From assembly GCF_016482685.1 (NCBI RefSeq), contig NZ_JACYHF010000008.1:62001-126000 (forward strand): 64,000 nucleotides of DNA, in the 5' to 3' direction. The notes under the pieces were generated by a model. It was given only the letters and a program-made list of their open reading frames with translations. It did no database searches and was not told the origin of the DNA. The stretch is from Streptomyces sp. DSM 110735. Its GTDB lineage: Bacteria > Actinomycetota > Actinomycetes > Streptomycetales > Streptomycetaceae. Positions 42,653 through 51,997 of the stretch are shown in pieces. The number at the start of each line of letters is the position of its first letter. Position 1 is the stretch's first letter. A program made the translations under genes and the position numbers.

Positions 42653-44104
42653 ATGAGCAAGACGGCCGCGCGCGAGAGCGCGCTGGAAACCCGTGGCATC
42701 GAGCCGGTCCCCGATCACGAACGCACCGCGCGCACGCGCGGGCTCTTCCCCACCTGGGTGGGCGCCAACATCAGCGTGCTGCTGCTCACGATGGGCGCGA
42801 GCCTGGTGGTGTCGTACCACCTGAACTTCTGGCAGGCGCTCGTCGTCGCGGGCGTCGCGCCCGTCGTCTCCTACGGCCTGGTCGGGCTGCTCGGCATCGC
42901 GGGCAAGCGGGGTGCCGCGCCCGGTATGGCGCTGTCGCGGGCGGTCTTCGGACAGCGCGGCAATCTGCTGCCCGGTTCGCTGATCTGGGTCGCGCGCTGG
43001 GGCTGGGAGACGATCAACGCGGTGACCGGCGCGTACGCGCTGCTGACGATCCTGGACCTCGGTCTCGGCATCAAGGCGAACGGCGTGCTGGACATGGTCA
43101 CGCTGCTGCTCTTCGTGATCGCGACCTTCGCGATCTCCGGGCTCGGCATCAACGCCGTGCAGAAGTGCAGCAAGTACGCGACGTATCTCTTCGGCGTCTT
43201 CTCGGTCCTGGTGCTCGGGTACCTCGCGGTGCACACCCACTGGTCGCAGGTGATGCACCAGGGCGCCGGGTCCACGGCGTCGCTGATCACCGCCGTCGGC
43301 ATGATCGCGGCGGGTGGCGTGAGCTGGATCCCGTCCGCGCCGGACTTCACGCGCTATCTGCCGCGTACGGCGTCCTCCAGGGCGATCGTCGGGAACACGG
43401 TCGGCGGTGCGGGCATCGTCGTCCTGCCGCTGGTGCTGATGGGCGCGGTCATGGCGGTCGGCACGCCCGACCTCGCCTCGGCATCCGACCCGGTCTCCTT
43501 CCTCGGCACGATCCTGCCGCTGTGGATCACGGTGCCGTATCTGCTGATCGCGGTGGTCGGCATGCTGCTGATCAACTCGATGTCGATGTACTCGGCCGGT
43601 TTCACCGCGCAGACCCTCGGCTTCAAGATCCCGCGCCACTGGGCGGTCTCCGTGAACGCCGTGATCTCGCTGGCGCTGGGCGGCGTGCTGATGCTGGTGG
43701 CGACGAGCTTCATGGGCTCCTTCATCGCCTTCCTCTCCATGCTCGCGGTCGCCTTCTCCGCGTGGACCGGCGTCTTCGGCGCGGACATGTTCCGCCGCAA
43801 GGAGTACGACGCCCGCGCCATGGCCGACACCGGTCGCACCAGCGCCTACTGGTACCGGGCGGGCTTCTCCCCCGCCGCGGTGGCCTCCTGGGCGATCGGT
43901 CTGGTCTCCGGGCTGCTGTTCACGACGTCGGACTGGTTCAGCGGGCCGCTGGCGAAGAACAACTTCGTCGGCGAGTACGGGCTGGGCTGGGTCGCGGCGA
44001 TCGTGGTCTCGGGCGGGCTGTACCTGCTGCTGCCGAAGCCGCGGGTCGCCTCGGCGGCACGGGCTGCGGTCCCTGCCGAGGAACGCGTCCCGGCCGCGGT
44101 CTGA
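42653..44104 (+). CDS. NCS1-family nucleobase:cation symporter (cytosine/purine permease type)
   Basis: 483 residues with about 12 membrane helices. The N-terminal part has the RTRGLFPTWVGANISVLLLT element, then GMALSRAVFGQRGNLLPGSL and a conserved WGWETINAV in helix 3. The later SAPDFTRYLPR loop is characteristic of the family. It imports nucleobases or related compounds with a cation; exact substrate not predictable. It is preceded by 180 bases after ftsY (divergent) and has no operon partner except the fragment downstream. Confidence 0.92.
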   Translation: MSKTAARESALETRGIEPVPDHERTARTRGLFPTWVGANISVLLLTMGASLVVSYHLNFWQALVVAGVAPVVSYGLVGLLGIAGKRGAAPGMALSRAVFGQRGNLLPGSLIWVARWGWETINAVTGAYALLTILDLGLGIKANGVLDMVTLLLFVIATFAISGLGINAVQKCSKYATYLFGVFSVLVLGYLAVHTHWSQVMHQGAGSTASLITAVGMIAAGGVSWIPSAPDFTRYLPRTASSRAIVGNTVGGAGIVVLPLVLMGAVMAVGTPDLASASDPVSFLGTILPLWITVPYLLIAVVGMLLINSMSMYSAGFTAQTLGFKIPRHWAVSVNAVISLALGGVLMLVATSFMGSFIAFLSMLAVAFSAWTGVFGADMFRRKEYDARAMADTGRTSAYWYRAGFSPAAVASWAIGLVSGLLFTTSDWFSGPLAKNNFVGEYGLGWVAAIVVSGGLYLLLPKPRVASAARAAVPAEERVPAAV

Positions 44105-44611
44105 ACCCGTACGGGGAGTTCCCTCGCGGGGTCCCGCCTGGGCGAGGCGACGCGGCGGGAGGCGGACACCCGCGTCCGTCACGACGGCTACCTGTGGACG
44201 GTCACGGCGGTCTGGGAGCCCCTCCGCCCCCAGGGTCTCGGCCTCCACGAAGCCGAGACCCTGATCCACACCCGCTATGCCTCCCTCGCCCCCGCCCCTC
44301 GCCCACCCGACCCCCTCGACACTCCTTCCCTCACCGCCCGCGCCGCCGCCCTCCCGGGCCGCGTGATCGCCATCGAGGCGGTATGGGACGGCGACACCGT
44401 CCACGACTGGTTCGTCGTCCTCCTCGCCATCCTGGACACCGCACCCGGCGAGTCCCCCCTGGCCACGATCCACCACCGCCGGGACGCCCCCGCCCCCGCC
44501 ACCCGAGCCACCGAGGCGGTCAGTGCCCTGGCCGCCCACCTCGACGTCCCGTTCCACTTCGCCTCCCCGGATGTTCCGGACGACGAGGCGCCACGGTGGC
44601 GGCGGAGCTGA
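44105..44611 (+). pseudogene. Open frame with coding character but no start codon (hypothetical, possibly truncated)
   Basis: Directly after the NCS1 stop, in the same frame, 168 codons run to a stop at 44609-44611 with strong G/C third-position bias. The peptide contains RHDGYLWTVTAVWEPLRPQG, LHEAETLIHTRYASLAP and GRVIAIEAVWDGDTVHDWFV, which look like real protein. There is no ATG or GTG before 44363; a CTG at 44138 is the only early candidate. It may be a 5'-deleted gene, use CTG, or be translated from 44363 as an 82-residue protein. I do not recognise the family. Confidence 0.5.
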
Positions 44612-44677
44612 GGGGTGGGGTGTGCGGTCCCGATCGGTCCGGGGAGGCTCGCGCGCTCCGGGTGGGAGACGCGCCGC

Positions 44678-45247
44678 CTACACCTGGCGCCGCTCCCACT
44701 GCTCCTTCGTGATCTCGTACCGCACTCCCCCGTGCTCGGAACCCTCGACCGCCATCATGTCGTCCGGCGTGGGGATGCTCTTCGCGAGCGTCATCCCGAG
44801 CTTCTCCATGACGTTGCGCGAAGGGCGGTTCACGGTCATCGTCTCGGCCCAGACCATGCGGATTCCAAGCTGGGCGAACCCCTTCGACAGCAGCGCCCGC
44901 GAGACCTCCGTGGCATAGCCCCGGTCCCAGGCCGCCCGGCGCAGACGGTAGCCGAGTTCGGCTTCCTCACGCGGACCGCCGCGGAGCGGACGCAGGCAGA
45001 ACCAGCCGACGAACGCGCCGCCGTCCTTCTCGTGCGCGGCGAACAGACCGAGGTCGTGATCCCAGCGCTCGTAGCCCGCGAGGATGCTGGGTAGGGCGAG
45101 GTCGCGGATCTCCTCCGGCGGAGTCGGAGCGCCGCCGGTCAGGTAGCGCATCACCGCCGGGTCGCTGTCCAACTCGATCAGCAGGTCCGCGTCGGCGGCG
45201 GCGAAGGGGCGCAGGGTCAGGCGCTCGGACTCGAGGTAGGTGGTCAC
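44678..45247 (-). CDS. GNAT-family N-acetyltransferase (RimJ/RimL type)
   Basis: 189 residues. It begins TTYLESERLTLRPFAAADAD and has the acetyl-CoA loop in LRRAAWDRGYATEVSRALL, then VWAETMTVNRPSRNVMEKLGM. This is the RimJ-like subfamily that acetylates protein N-termini or small amines. The GTG at 45247 is chosen because the family motif starts there; no strong ribosome-binding site is seen. Confidence 0.9.
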   Translation of the reverse strand: MTTYLESERLTLRPFAAADADLLIELDSDPAVMRYLTGGAPTPPEEIRDLALPSILAGYERWDHDLGLFAAHEKDGGAFVGWFCLRPLRGGPREEAELGYRLRRAAWDRGYATEVSRALLSKGFAQLGIRMVWAETMTVNRPSRNVMEKLGMTLAKSIPTPDDMMAVEGSEHGGVRYEITKEQWERRQV

Positions 45248-45694
45248 GTGAGGATCATGGGCCAGGGCGGGTCTGAGGGTCCACGCGTTTTCGGACCGCG
45301 TCCGAGGTCGACGTCCGTGGCTGGTCGGACTCGTGTGTCGCCCGAGCGGACTCTTGCTACGTCGGTCCAGGTCTGCGAGCCGTCCCGGCAGGATGTGTCG
45401 GCGTACGGGCGGAGTGCCGTCGGGCAGTCGGTCGCCGAGAGGGCCATCAACCACGGACCGCACCCCATCGGCATCCGTCACGCGCCGAACGCCACGCGCC
45501 CCATGCCCGCAGCAGCGCGTGAGCCGCCCCGGCCGGACACCGCCCACGTACCCGTGATGCCACCGCCCCGAAGGGACACCAGCCGACAGCCACCACACCC
45601 CGTAACTCCAAGCAGCCCCCGCCCCCGCGCACAGGAGCACCTGAACCGCTCGCAGCACCGGCACTCACCACCCCGCCAAAGCCCAGTGCATACG
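45248..45694. other. Stretch without a supported gene
   Basis: About 450 bases between the GNAT gene and the sugar transporter terminator. Open frames exist on both strands, but none shows consistent third-position bias, a ribosome-binding site or a recognisable motif. Promoter elements for the GNAT gene should lie near 45260-45320. Confidence 0.4.
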
Positions 45695-45737
45695 CCACCG
45701 CCCCCGATCCAGGCAGTGGCCGGGTCGGGGGCGGTGG
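45695..45737 (-). terminator. Terminator of the sugar transporter gene
   Basis: A 13-base perfect inverted repeat (45695-45707 with 45725-45737), extended by partial pairing, with a 17-base loop, lies 58 bases after the glcP stop. Confidence 0.8.
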
Positions 45738-45795
45738 AGGGTTCGAGGAGAGGGGCAGCGGGGACTTGGCCCTTCTCCCCGGGTCGAGGGGGCGG

Positions 45796-47214
45796 CTAGC
45801 CCATCTCCTCCAGGGTCTTGCCCTTCGTCTCCTTGACGAACTTCAGGACGAACGGGATGGAGAGGGTGGCGAAGATCGCGTAGATCACGTAGGTGCCGGA
45901 GAGGTTCCAGTCGGCCAGCGACGGGAAGCTCGCGGTGATGGCCCAGTTGGCGATCCACTGCGCGGAGGCGGCGACACCGAGGGCGGCGGCGCGGATCCGG
46001 TTCGGGAACATCTCGCCGAGGAAGACCCAGACCACGACACCCCAGGAGAGGGCGAAGAAGAGGACGAACACGTGGGCGGCGACGAGCGCGACCCAGCCCT
46101 GGGTGGCGGGGAGCTTGCCGTCGACCAGGTGGTAGCTGAACGCCCAGGCTTCCAGCGCCAGACCGGCGGCCATGCCGACCGAGCCGATGAGCGCCAGCGG
46201 CTTGCGGCCGATGCGGTCCACGAAGATCATCGCGATCACGGTGCCGACGATGTTGATGATCGACGTCGTGAAGGAGTAGAGGAACGAGTCCGAGGGGTCG
46301 ACGCCGACCGACTGCCACAGCGTCGAGGAGTAGTAGAACGCGACGTTGATGCCGACGAACTGCTGGAAGACCGAGAGACCGATACCGATCCAGACGATCG
46401 GCTTGAAGAAGAAGCTGCCGCCGAGCAGGTCCTTGAAGGACGACTTGTGCTCGGACTTCATCGCGTGCTCGATCTCGTTGACGCGCGCGTCGAGGTCGAC
46501 GTCCTTGCCCTCGACCTCGGCCAGGATCTCGCGGGCGCGCTCACGCTTGCCGACGGAGAGCAGGAAGCGCGGGGACTCGGGGATCGCGAAGGAGAGCAGA
46601 CCGTAGAGGACGGCCGGGACGACCATGACGCCCAGCATGACCTGCCAGACCTCAAGACCCATGAGCTTGCCGCGCTGGTCGCCGCCGGCGGCGTTCAGCA
46701 GACCCCAGTTGACGAGCTGGGAGACGGCGATGCCGATGACGATCGCGGCCTGCTGGAAGGAGCCGAGACGACCACGGTAGGCGGGCGGGGCGACCTCGGC
46801 GATGTACGCCGGGCCGATGACCGAGGCCATGCCGATGGCGAAACCGCCGATGATGCGCCAGAACGCGAGGTCCCACAGCGCGAACGGAAGGGCGGAGCCC
46901 ACGGCGCTGACGGTGAAGAGGACGGCGGCGATCTGCATGCAGCGGATACGGCCGATCCGGTCGGCTATACGCCCGGCCGTGGCGGCACCGATGGCGCAGC
47001 CGATGAGCGCGATGGCGATGACCTGCGCGAGGGCGGCGGAGCCCACGTCGTAACGGTCACGGATGGCCTCGACGGCGCCGTTGATGACGGAGCTGTCGTA
47101 GCCGAAGAGGAAACCGCCCATGGCGGCCGCGGCCGCGATGAAGATGACGTGCCCGAGATGTTCGGGGTGAGCCGTCCCGGCTCCTGGCTGGGGTGCCTGC
47201 GCTGTGCTGGTCAC
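45796..47214 (-). CDS. glcP: Glucose/sugar:H+ symporter (MFS, GlcP type)
   Basis: 472 residues, 12 membrane helices of the sugar-porter family. Signatures include GGFLFGYDSSVINGA, GRIADRIGRIRCMQ, PESPRFLLSVGKRERA, QQFVGINVAFYYSS and the closing FVKETKGKTLEEM. Its sequence and place between ftsY and smc match the glucose permease GlcP of S. coelicolor. The GTG start at 47214 has GAGGAG 7 bases upstream. A palindromic operator overlaps the predicted transcription start. Confidence 0.92.
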   Translation of the reverse strand: MTSTAQAPQPGAGTAHPEHLGHVIFIAAAAAMGGFLFGYDSSVINGAVEAIRDRYDVGSAALAQVIAIALIGCAIGAATAGRIADRIGRIRCMQIAAVLFTVSAVGSALPFALWDLAFWRIIGGFAIGMASVIGPAYIAEVAPPAYRGRLGSFQQAAIVIGIAVSQLVNWGLLNAAGGDQRGKLMGLEVWQVMLGVMVVPAVLYGLLSFAIPESPRFLLSVGKRERAREILAEVEGKDVDLDARVNEIEHAMKSEHKSSFKDLLGGSFFFKPIVWIGIGLSVFQQFVGINVAFYYSSTLWQSVGVDPSDSFLYSFTTSIINIVGTVIAMIFVDRIGRKPLALIGSVGMAAGLALEAWAFSYHLVDGKLPATQGWVALVAAHVFVLFFALSWGVVVWVFLGEMFPNRIRAAALGVAASAQWIANWAITASFPSLADWNLSGTYVIYAIFATLSIPFVLKFVKETKGKTLEEMG

Positions 47215-47312
47215 GTGTAACTCCTCGGGCCACGGCAACGCTGCCGGGTGGGGGCGAGCCCTTCCAGGTTCCAGTGGCGCACAACTTGGCACCGCTCACA
47301 CCTGAAGGTAAA

Positions 47313-47324
47313 TGCAACGTTGCA
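47313..47324 (-). promoter_or_regulatory. Operator-like palindrome over the glcP start site
   Basis: TGCAACGTTGCA is a perfect 12-base palindrome with the central CG usual for LacI-type repressors. It begins two bases after the proposed -10 and so covers the likely start site, where a bound repressor would block initiation. Confidence 0.6.
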
Positions 47325-47325
47325 G

Positions 47326-47353
47326 AGAATATGCGTTCAAGTTTCGAAGTCAA
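47326..47353 (-). promoter_or_regulatory. Predicted glcP promoter
   Basis: On the minus strand TTGACT (47353-47348) is followed after 16 bases by TATTCT (47331-47326), a good housekeeping-sigma match. The start would fall near 47320, leaving a leader of about 105 bases. Confidence 0.6.
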
Positions 47354-47441
47354 TACCTAGATGACTGTGACGTAAGAGATACGTCGAGCCAACAGATGTT
47401 CAAGAAGTGAACGAGAGATTTGTTGATCTTGAAAGCGGGGG

Positions 47442-50400
47442 CTAGCGGAGCCGCTGGGAGATGACCTTGGACACACCGTCGCCCTGCATGGAGACCCCGT
47501 AGAGCGCGTCCGCGATCTCCATCGTGCGCTTCTGATGGGTGATGACGATGAGCTGGGACGACTCCTGCAGCTCCCGCATGATCCGGATGAGCCGCTGGAG
47601 GTTGGTGTCGTCGAGCGCCGCCTCGACCTCGTCCATCACATAGAAGGGGCTCGGGCGTGCCTTGAAGATGGACACCAGCAGCGCGACCGCCGTCAGCGAC
47701 CGCTCGCCGCCGGAGAGCAGACTGAGCCGCTTGACCTTCTTGCCGGGCGGGCGCGCCTCCACGTCCACGCCGGTGGCCAGCATGTCCTCGGGGTCGGTCA
47801 GGATCAGGCGCCCTTCGCCGCCGGGGAAGAGCCGGGAGAACACGCCCTCGAACTCGCGCGCGGTGTCGCGGAACGCCTCCGTGAAGACCTGCTCCACCCG
47901 CTCGTCCACCTCCTTCACCACCTTCAGAAGATCCGCGCGGGTCTTCTTCAGGTCCTCGAGCTGCTCACTGAGGAACTGGTGCCTCTCTTCCAGCGCCGCA
48001 AACTCCTCCAGCGCGAGCGGGTTCACCTTGCCGAGCTGCTGATAGGCGCGCTCGGCGGACCGCAGCCGCTTCTCCTGCTCGGCGCGGTCGAAGGGGCGCG
48101 GCCGGTTGCGGGGGTGCTCCGGGTCCTCCGGCAGCGTCTCCCCCTCGGCGGGGGGCGAGGGCGGCACCGGCTGGTCAGGGCCGTACTCCGCGACCAGCCC
48201 CTCCGGCTCGACGCCCAGCTCCTCCAGCGCCCTGGCCTCCAACTGCTCGATGCGCAGCCGCTTCTCGGCTCCGAGCACCTCGCCCCGGTGCACGGAGTCC
48301 GTCAACTTGTCGAGTTCCGCCTTGAGTTCGCGCCCGGCGGTGCGCGCGTCCGCCAACTCCCGCTCCCGCAGCGCCTTCACTGCCTCGGCGGCGGTGCGCT
48401 CCCGCTCGGAGCGGGCGAGGGAGATCTCGATGTGGGCGAGGAGCTGACGCGCTCCGGAGGCGACCGCCCCGGCGACCGCCGCCTCGTGCCGCAGCCGCGC
48501 CCGGCGCTGCTCGGCCCGCGCGCGTGCCTCGCGTTCCGCGCGGGCGGCCCGGTCCAGCGAGTCGGCGCGCCCGGCGAGCGCCTTGACCCGCTCCTCGTGC
48601 GTACGGACCTGGAGGCGCGCCTCCATCTCGGTCTGCCGGGCGTTGGCGCCGTCCGCCGAGAGCCGGTCCCGTACGGAGGTGTCCGGCTCCTCCTCCCCGG
48701 GCATCTCCTCCGCCACCGCGAGCCGCTCGGCCAGCTCCTCGGCTTCCTGTACCGCCCGTTCCAGCGCCTCTTGGGCGCGGGCGGCCGCCGCGGCGGAGCG
48801 TTCCGCCTCGCCCACGGCGCCGCGCGCCTGCCCGGCGAGCCGGCCGAGCTGCTGGGCCACCGCCGACTTCTCCCGGTCGGCGGCCCGGCGCCGCTCCCCC
48901 AGCTCCTCGACGAGCGCGGCGCTCGCGGTCCGTTCCTCGGCCGCCGCCTGCCGCGCCCGCTCCAGTTCCTCGCAGCGCACGGCCAGCTCCCCCAGCTCGG
49001 CGGCTGCCTCGTCCACGGACGCCTGGACTTCCAGCAGGCTGGGCGCCCCGGCGGAACCGCCCTGCGCGAAGTGGGCGCCGAGCAGATCGCCCTCGGCGGT
49101 GACGGCGGTGAGCGCGGGCCGCGCCCGCACCACTTCCTCCGCCTCCTCCAGCGTCCCGACGACGACGATCCCGCGCAGCAGCCGCCGTACGGCGGGCATG
49201 AGGTCGTGGGGACCGCGTACGAGGTCGGCGGCGAAGGGGGGACCGCCGCGCTGGGCGGCGACGAGGCCCGGGGCTCCCTGCGGGCGGGCGATCGCGGGGG
49301 GCTCGGCGGAATCGCCGGTCGTCTCCCCCGCCCCGGTTTGTGTGGCGCCCGCGCGAGCGCCGGGTGCGGCTCCCGCTCCCGTCGTGTCGGCGCCGACCGC
49401 GCCGTGCCCGGGAGACTCCGAGCCCCGCTTGGCAGGCACCTCCTCCGGTCCCCCTGCCAACAACAACGCCGCGCGGCCGCTCTCCTGTTTGCGGAGGAGT
49501 TCGATCGCCTCGACGGCTGCGGTGGGGCCCGTGACGGCGATGGCGTCGGCGGCGGCGCCGAAGGCGGTGGCGACGGCGGTCTCGTGGCCGGGGGTGACGG
49601 TGAGGAGTCCGGCGGCCGGGCCGAGGATGCCGGTGAGGCGGTCGCGGGAGGACAGGAGGGCGCCGGTGCCGTCCTTGCGGCGCAGGCCCAGCGCCAGCGT
49701 CTCGTGGCGGGCACGGGTCGCGGCGCGGCGGCGCTCGGCGTCGGCGAGTGCCTCGCGTGCCGTGCTCAGCGCGTCCTCCGCCGCCGCGAGCCGCCCGCGG
49801 GCGTCCTCGTGCCGTACGGCGAGGTCGGCGTCGTCCGCGTCGAGACCGTCCACCTCTGCCTGGAGGGTCTCGTACTCCTCCTGGGCGCGGGCGGCGCGCT
49901 CCGCCGCCTCGTCGCGGGCGGCGGCCAGACGGTCGATCTCGGCCTGGGCGGAGGCGGCGCGGGAGCGGGAGGCGCCCACCTGTCCGGAGAGCCGGGCGAG
50001 TCCCTCGCGGCGGTCGGCGATGGCGCGGGCGACGTCCTTGAGGCGGCGTTCCTCGACGGCGAGGGCGCGTTCCAGCTCGGCGCGGTGGGCGACGGTGTCG
50101 TCCAGGGCGTGCCGGGCGGCGTCGAGGGCGGCCTCCAGCTCGGCCTCCTGTTCGCGGACGCGGGCTGCCTCGCGCTCCAGGTCCTCGGGGTCGCGTCCGC
50201 GCCGTTCCTCGGGGGGCGCGGAGGTGGCGCTGGTGACGCGGGCCTCGGCGAGGGAGACGGTGCCGCGGACGCGCTCGGCGAGCTGGGAGAGTTCGTACCA
50301 GGTCTGCTGGGCGCGGGTCAGGCGCGGGGCGAGCCGTCGTACCTCGTCCTCCAGGCGGGCCTCGCGTTGGAGGGCGTCGCGCAGTTCGCGCTCGGCGCTG

Positions 50401-51167
50401 TCCTTGCGTTCCTTGAGGGCGGCTTCGTCGGCGATCTCGGCGCCGAGGGCTTCGCGCAGGGTCACGAGGTCGTCGGCGAGCAGGCGCAGCCGGGCGTCGC
50501 GCAGGTCGGCCTGGATGACGGCGGCGCGGCGGGCGACGGCGGCCTGGCGGCCGAGCGGCTTGAGCTGGCGGCGGAGTTCGTCGGTGAGGTCCTGCACGCG
50601 GGCGAGGTTGGCCTTCATCGACTCCAGCTTGCGCAGCGCCTTCTCCTTGCGCTTGCGGTGCTTGAGGACTCCGGCCGCCTCTTCGATGAAGGCGCGGCGG
50701 CCCATGGGGTCGGCGTGCAGGACGGAGTCGAGCTGGCCCTGGCCGACGATGACGTGCATCTCGCGGCCGATGCCGGAGTCGGAGAGGAGTTCCTGGAAGT
50801 CGAGCAGGCGGCAGGTCTCGCCGTTGATCTGGTACTCGCTGCCGCCGTTGCGGAACATGATGCGCGTGAGGGTGACCTCGGCGTACTCGATGGGCAGGGC
50901 GCCGTCGGAGTTGTCGATGGTCAGGGACACCTCGGCGCGGCCCAGCGGCGGGCGGCCGGTGGTGCCGGCGAAGATGACGTCCTCCATCTTGCCGCCGCGC
51001 AGCGACTTGGCGCCCTGCTCGCCCATGACCCAGGTCAGCGCGTCCACGACGTTGGACTTGCCGGAACCGTTCGGACCGACGACGCACGTGATCCCCGGTT
51101 CGAACCGGAGCGTGGTCGCCGAGGCGAACGACTTGAAACCGCGCAGGGTCAATGCCTTGAGATGCAC
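47442..51167 (-). CDS. smc: Chromosome segregation ATPase SMC
   Basis: 1241 residues. Walker A GPNGSGKSN is at 31-39, a long first coiled coil follows, then the hinge (about 500-700). A second coiled coil leads to the C-terminal head with signature LSLLSGGERSLTAVALL and Walker B YVMDEVEAALDD. Within the hinge, residues about 575-635 form a Gly/Ala/Thr-rich low-complexity insertion not seen in model SMCs. With ScpA/B it compacts the chromosome, important during sporulation septation. Confidence 0.97.
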   Translation of the reverse strand: MHLKALTLRGFKSFASATTLRFEPGITCVVGPNGSGKSNVVDALTWVMGEQGAKSLRGGKMEDVIFAGTTGRPPLGRAEVSLTIDNSDGALPIEYAEVTLTRIMFRNGGSEYQINGETCRLLDFQELLSDSGIGREMHVIVGQGQLDSVLHADPMGRRAFIEEAAGVLKHRKRKEKALRKLESMKANLARVQDLTDELRRQLKPLGRQAAVARRAAVIQADLRDARLRLLADDLVTLREALGAEIADEAALKERKDSAERELRDALQREARLEDEVRRLAPRLTRAQQTWYELSQLAERVRGTVSLAEARVTSATSAPPEERRGRDPEDLEREAARVREQEAELEAALDAARHALDDTVAHRAELERALAVEERRLKDVARAIADRREGLARLSGQVGASRSRAASAQAEIDRLAAARDEAAERAARAQEEYETLQAEVDGLDADDADLAVRHEDARGRLAAAEDALSTAREALADAERRRAATRARHETLALGLRRKDGTGALLSSRDRLTGILGPAAGLLTVTPGHETAVATAFGAAADAIAVTGPTAAVEAIELLRKQESGRAALLLAGGPEEVPAKRGSESPGHGAVGADTTGAGAAPGARAGATQTGAGETTGDSAEPPAIARPQGAPGLVAAQRGGPPFAADLVRGPHDLMPAVRRLLRGIVVVGTLEEAEEVVRARPALTAVTAEGDLLGAHFAQGGSAGAPSLLEVQASVDEAAAELGELAVRCEELERARQAAAEERTASAALVEELGERRRAADREKSAVAQQLGRLAGQARGAVGEAERSAAAAARAQEALERAVQEAEELAERLAVAEEMPGEEEPDTSVRDRLSADGANARQTEMEARLQVRTHEERVKALAGRADSLDRAARAEREARARAEQRRARLRHEAAVAGAVASGARQLLAHIEISLARSERERTAAEAVKALRERELADARTAGRELKAELDKLTDSVHRGEVLGAEKRLRIEQLEARALEELGVEPEGLVAEYGPDQPVPPSPPAEGETLPEDPEHPRNRPRPFDRAEQEKRLRSAERAYQQLGKVNPLALEEFAALEERHQFLSEQLEDLKKTRADLLKVVKEVDERVEQVFTEAFRDTAREFEGVFSRLFPGGEGRLILTDPEDMLATGVDVEARPPGKKVKRLSLLSGGERSLTAVALLVSIFKARPSPFYVMDEVEAALDDTNLQRLIRIMRELQESSQLIVITHQKRTMEIADALYGVSMQGDGVSKVISQRLR

Positions 51168-51292
51168 GCAATCGGACTTTACCGGCAGCGGCTATCTCAC
51201 TCCACGGACACTCGCAACCCCACGGTTTCGTACATGAACGAGAAGGGCACACCAGATGGTGAAACGGTTGAAAGGATGCGGGGGAAAGTACG

Positions 51293-51314
51293 AAGGGACG
51301 CCGAAGCGTCCCTT
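51293..51314 (-). terminator. Terminator with UUCG tetraloop
   Basis: A perfect 9-bp stem (51293-51301 with 51306-51314) closed by TTCG on the minus strand lies 103 bases after the small coiled-coil gene. UUCG loops make very stable RNA hairpins. Confidence 0.75.
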
Positions 51315-51416
51315 GCGGCTCGGACAGCCGGGTCCTGGCCTGTGCCCGAACCTTCCTGAGCGGTTGTCACGGGCGGCCCGACCGCTGCGATTGCTTTCGT
51401 GGAGCTGATGCAGCGA

Positions 51417-51620
51417 TCAGGTGAGCGCAGGCTCCGCCTGGTGTGCGTCGATGCTCTCCATGATCCTGTCCTGAGAGGCGGCAGCCGCCAGCGCGTCGTT
51501 CTCCGCCTGGATCCGTACGAGCTCGGACTCCAGGTCCTGGACGCGCTGCTGAAGCCGTCGCATCTCGGCAAGGAGTCGAGGGTCGGAGCCGCCGACGTAA
51601 CCGAGAAGCGCCTTTGCCAT
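51417..51620 (-). CDS. Small conserved coiled-coil protein
   Basis: 67 residues: a short MAKALLGYVGGSDPRLLAE head, then a coiled coil (MRRLQQRVQDLESELVRIQA and ENDALAAAAS) and an acidic tail. GGAGG lies upstream of the ATG at 51620; the in-frame extension to 51791 lacks such character. Strongly conserved in streptomycetes next to smc as I recall; function unknown. Confidence 0.82.
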   Translation of the reverse strand: MAKALLGYVGGSDPRLLAEMRRLQQRVQDLESELVRIQAENDALAAAASQDRIMESIDAHQAEPALT

Positions 51621-51997
51621 GATGGATGGTCCTCCACACTGAGTGACCGACCGATGCGGTGTGGGTCGTGAGGGATTCGCACCCGCGGTGCTTGGCACAC
51701 TCGAGTGTTGCTCTGCGTCGCCATGCCAAACAGCTAAGGTGCGCGGGGCTTTCAGCGTCTCACCAAAAAGTTTGACGGTCAACACGATCACACCCCGTAT
51801 CGGCGGGCGAACCCGGGGCGCGCGGCCGGTGGCCGGCGGCGCTGCGTCTCTGCGGGGCCCTGGATGTGTGTCGATCAGCGTTACACCGGGAGCCTTTCAC
51901 GGAGCGCCCTTCTTGGCAACCACCAGGCCGTTTCCCCCCGGGCAGGTGCCCCTGGCACGTACCGGTGGCCCTGCCGAGGAGGTCCGGGGCGGGTCGG
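51621..51997. other. Gene-free stretch with a small palindrome
   Basis: 377 bases upstream of the coiled-coil gene. It contains the odd palindrome TTGAC-G-GTCAA at 51772-51782 and an A/T-rich CACCAAAAAGTTTG patch, probably promoter and operator of the small gene. No open frame is convincing. Confidence 0.4.

Noticed and set aside
45248..45700. Open frames on both strands between the GNAT and glcP genes
   Set aside because: Arg/Pro- or Gly/Trp-rich translations without coding bias; treated as non-coding.
47395..47411. GTTCA-AGAAG-TGAAC inverted repeat between glcP and smc
   Set aside because: Five-base arms only and between the smc end and the glcP promoter; not distinguishable from chance.
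47535..51359. A very long open frame on the plus strand opposite smc
   Set aside because: It arises from the third-position G/C bias of smc; the amino acid composition is unnatural and it has no motif or ribosome-binding site.
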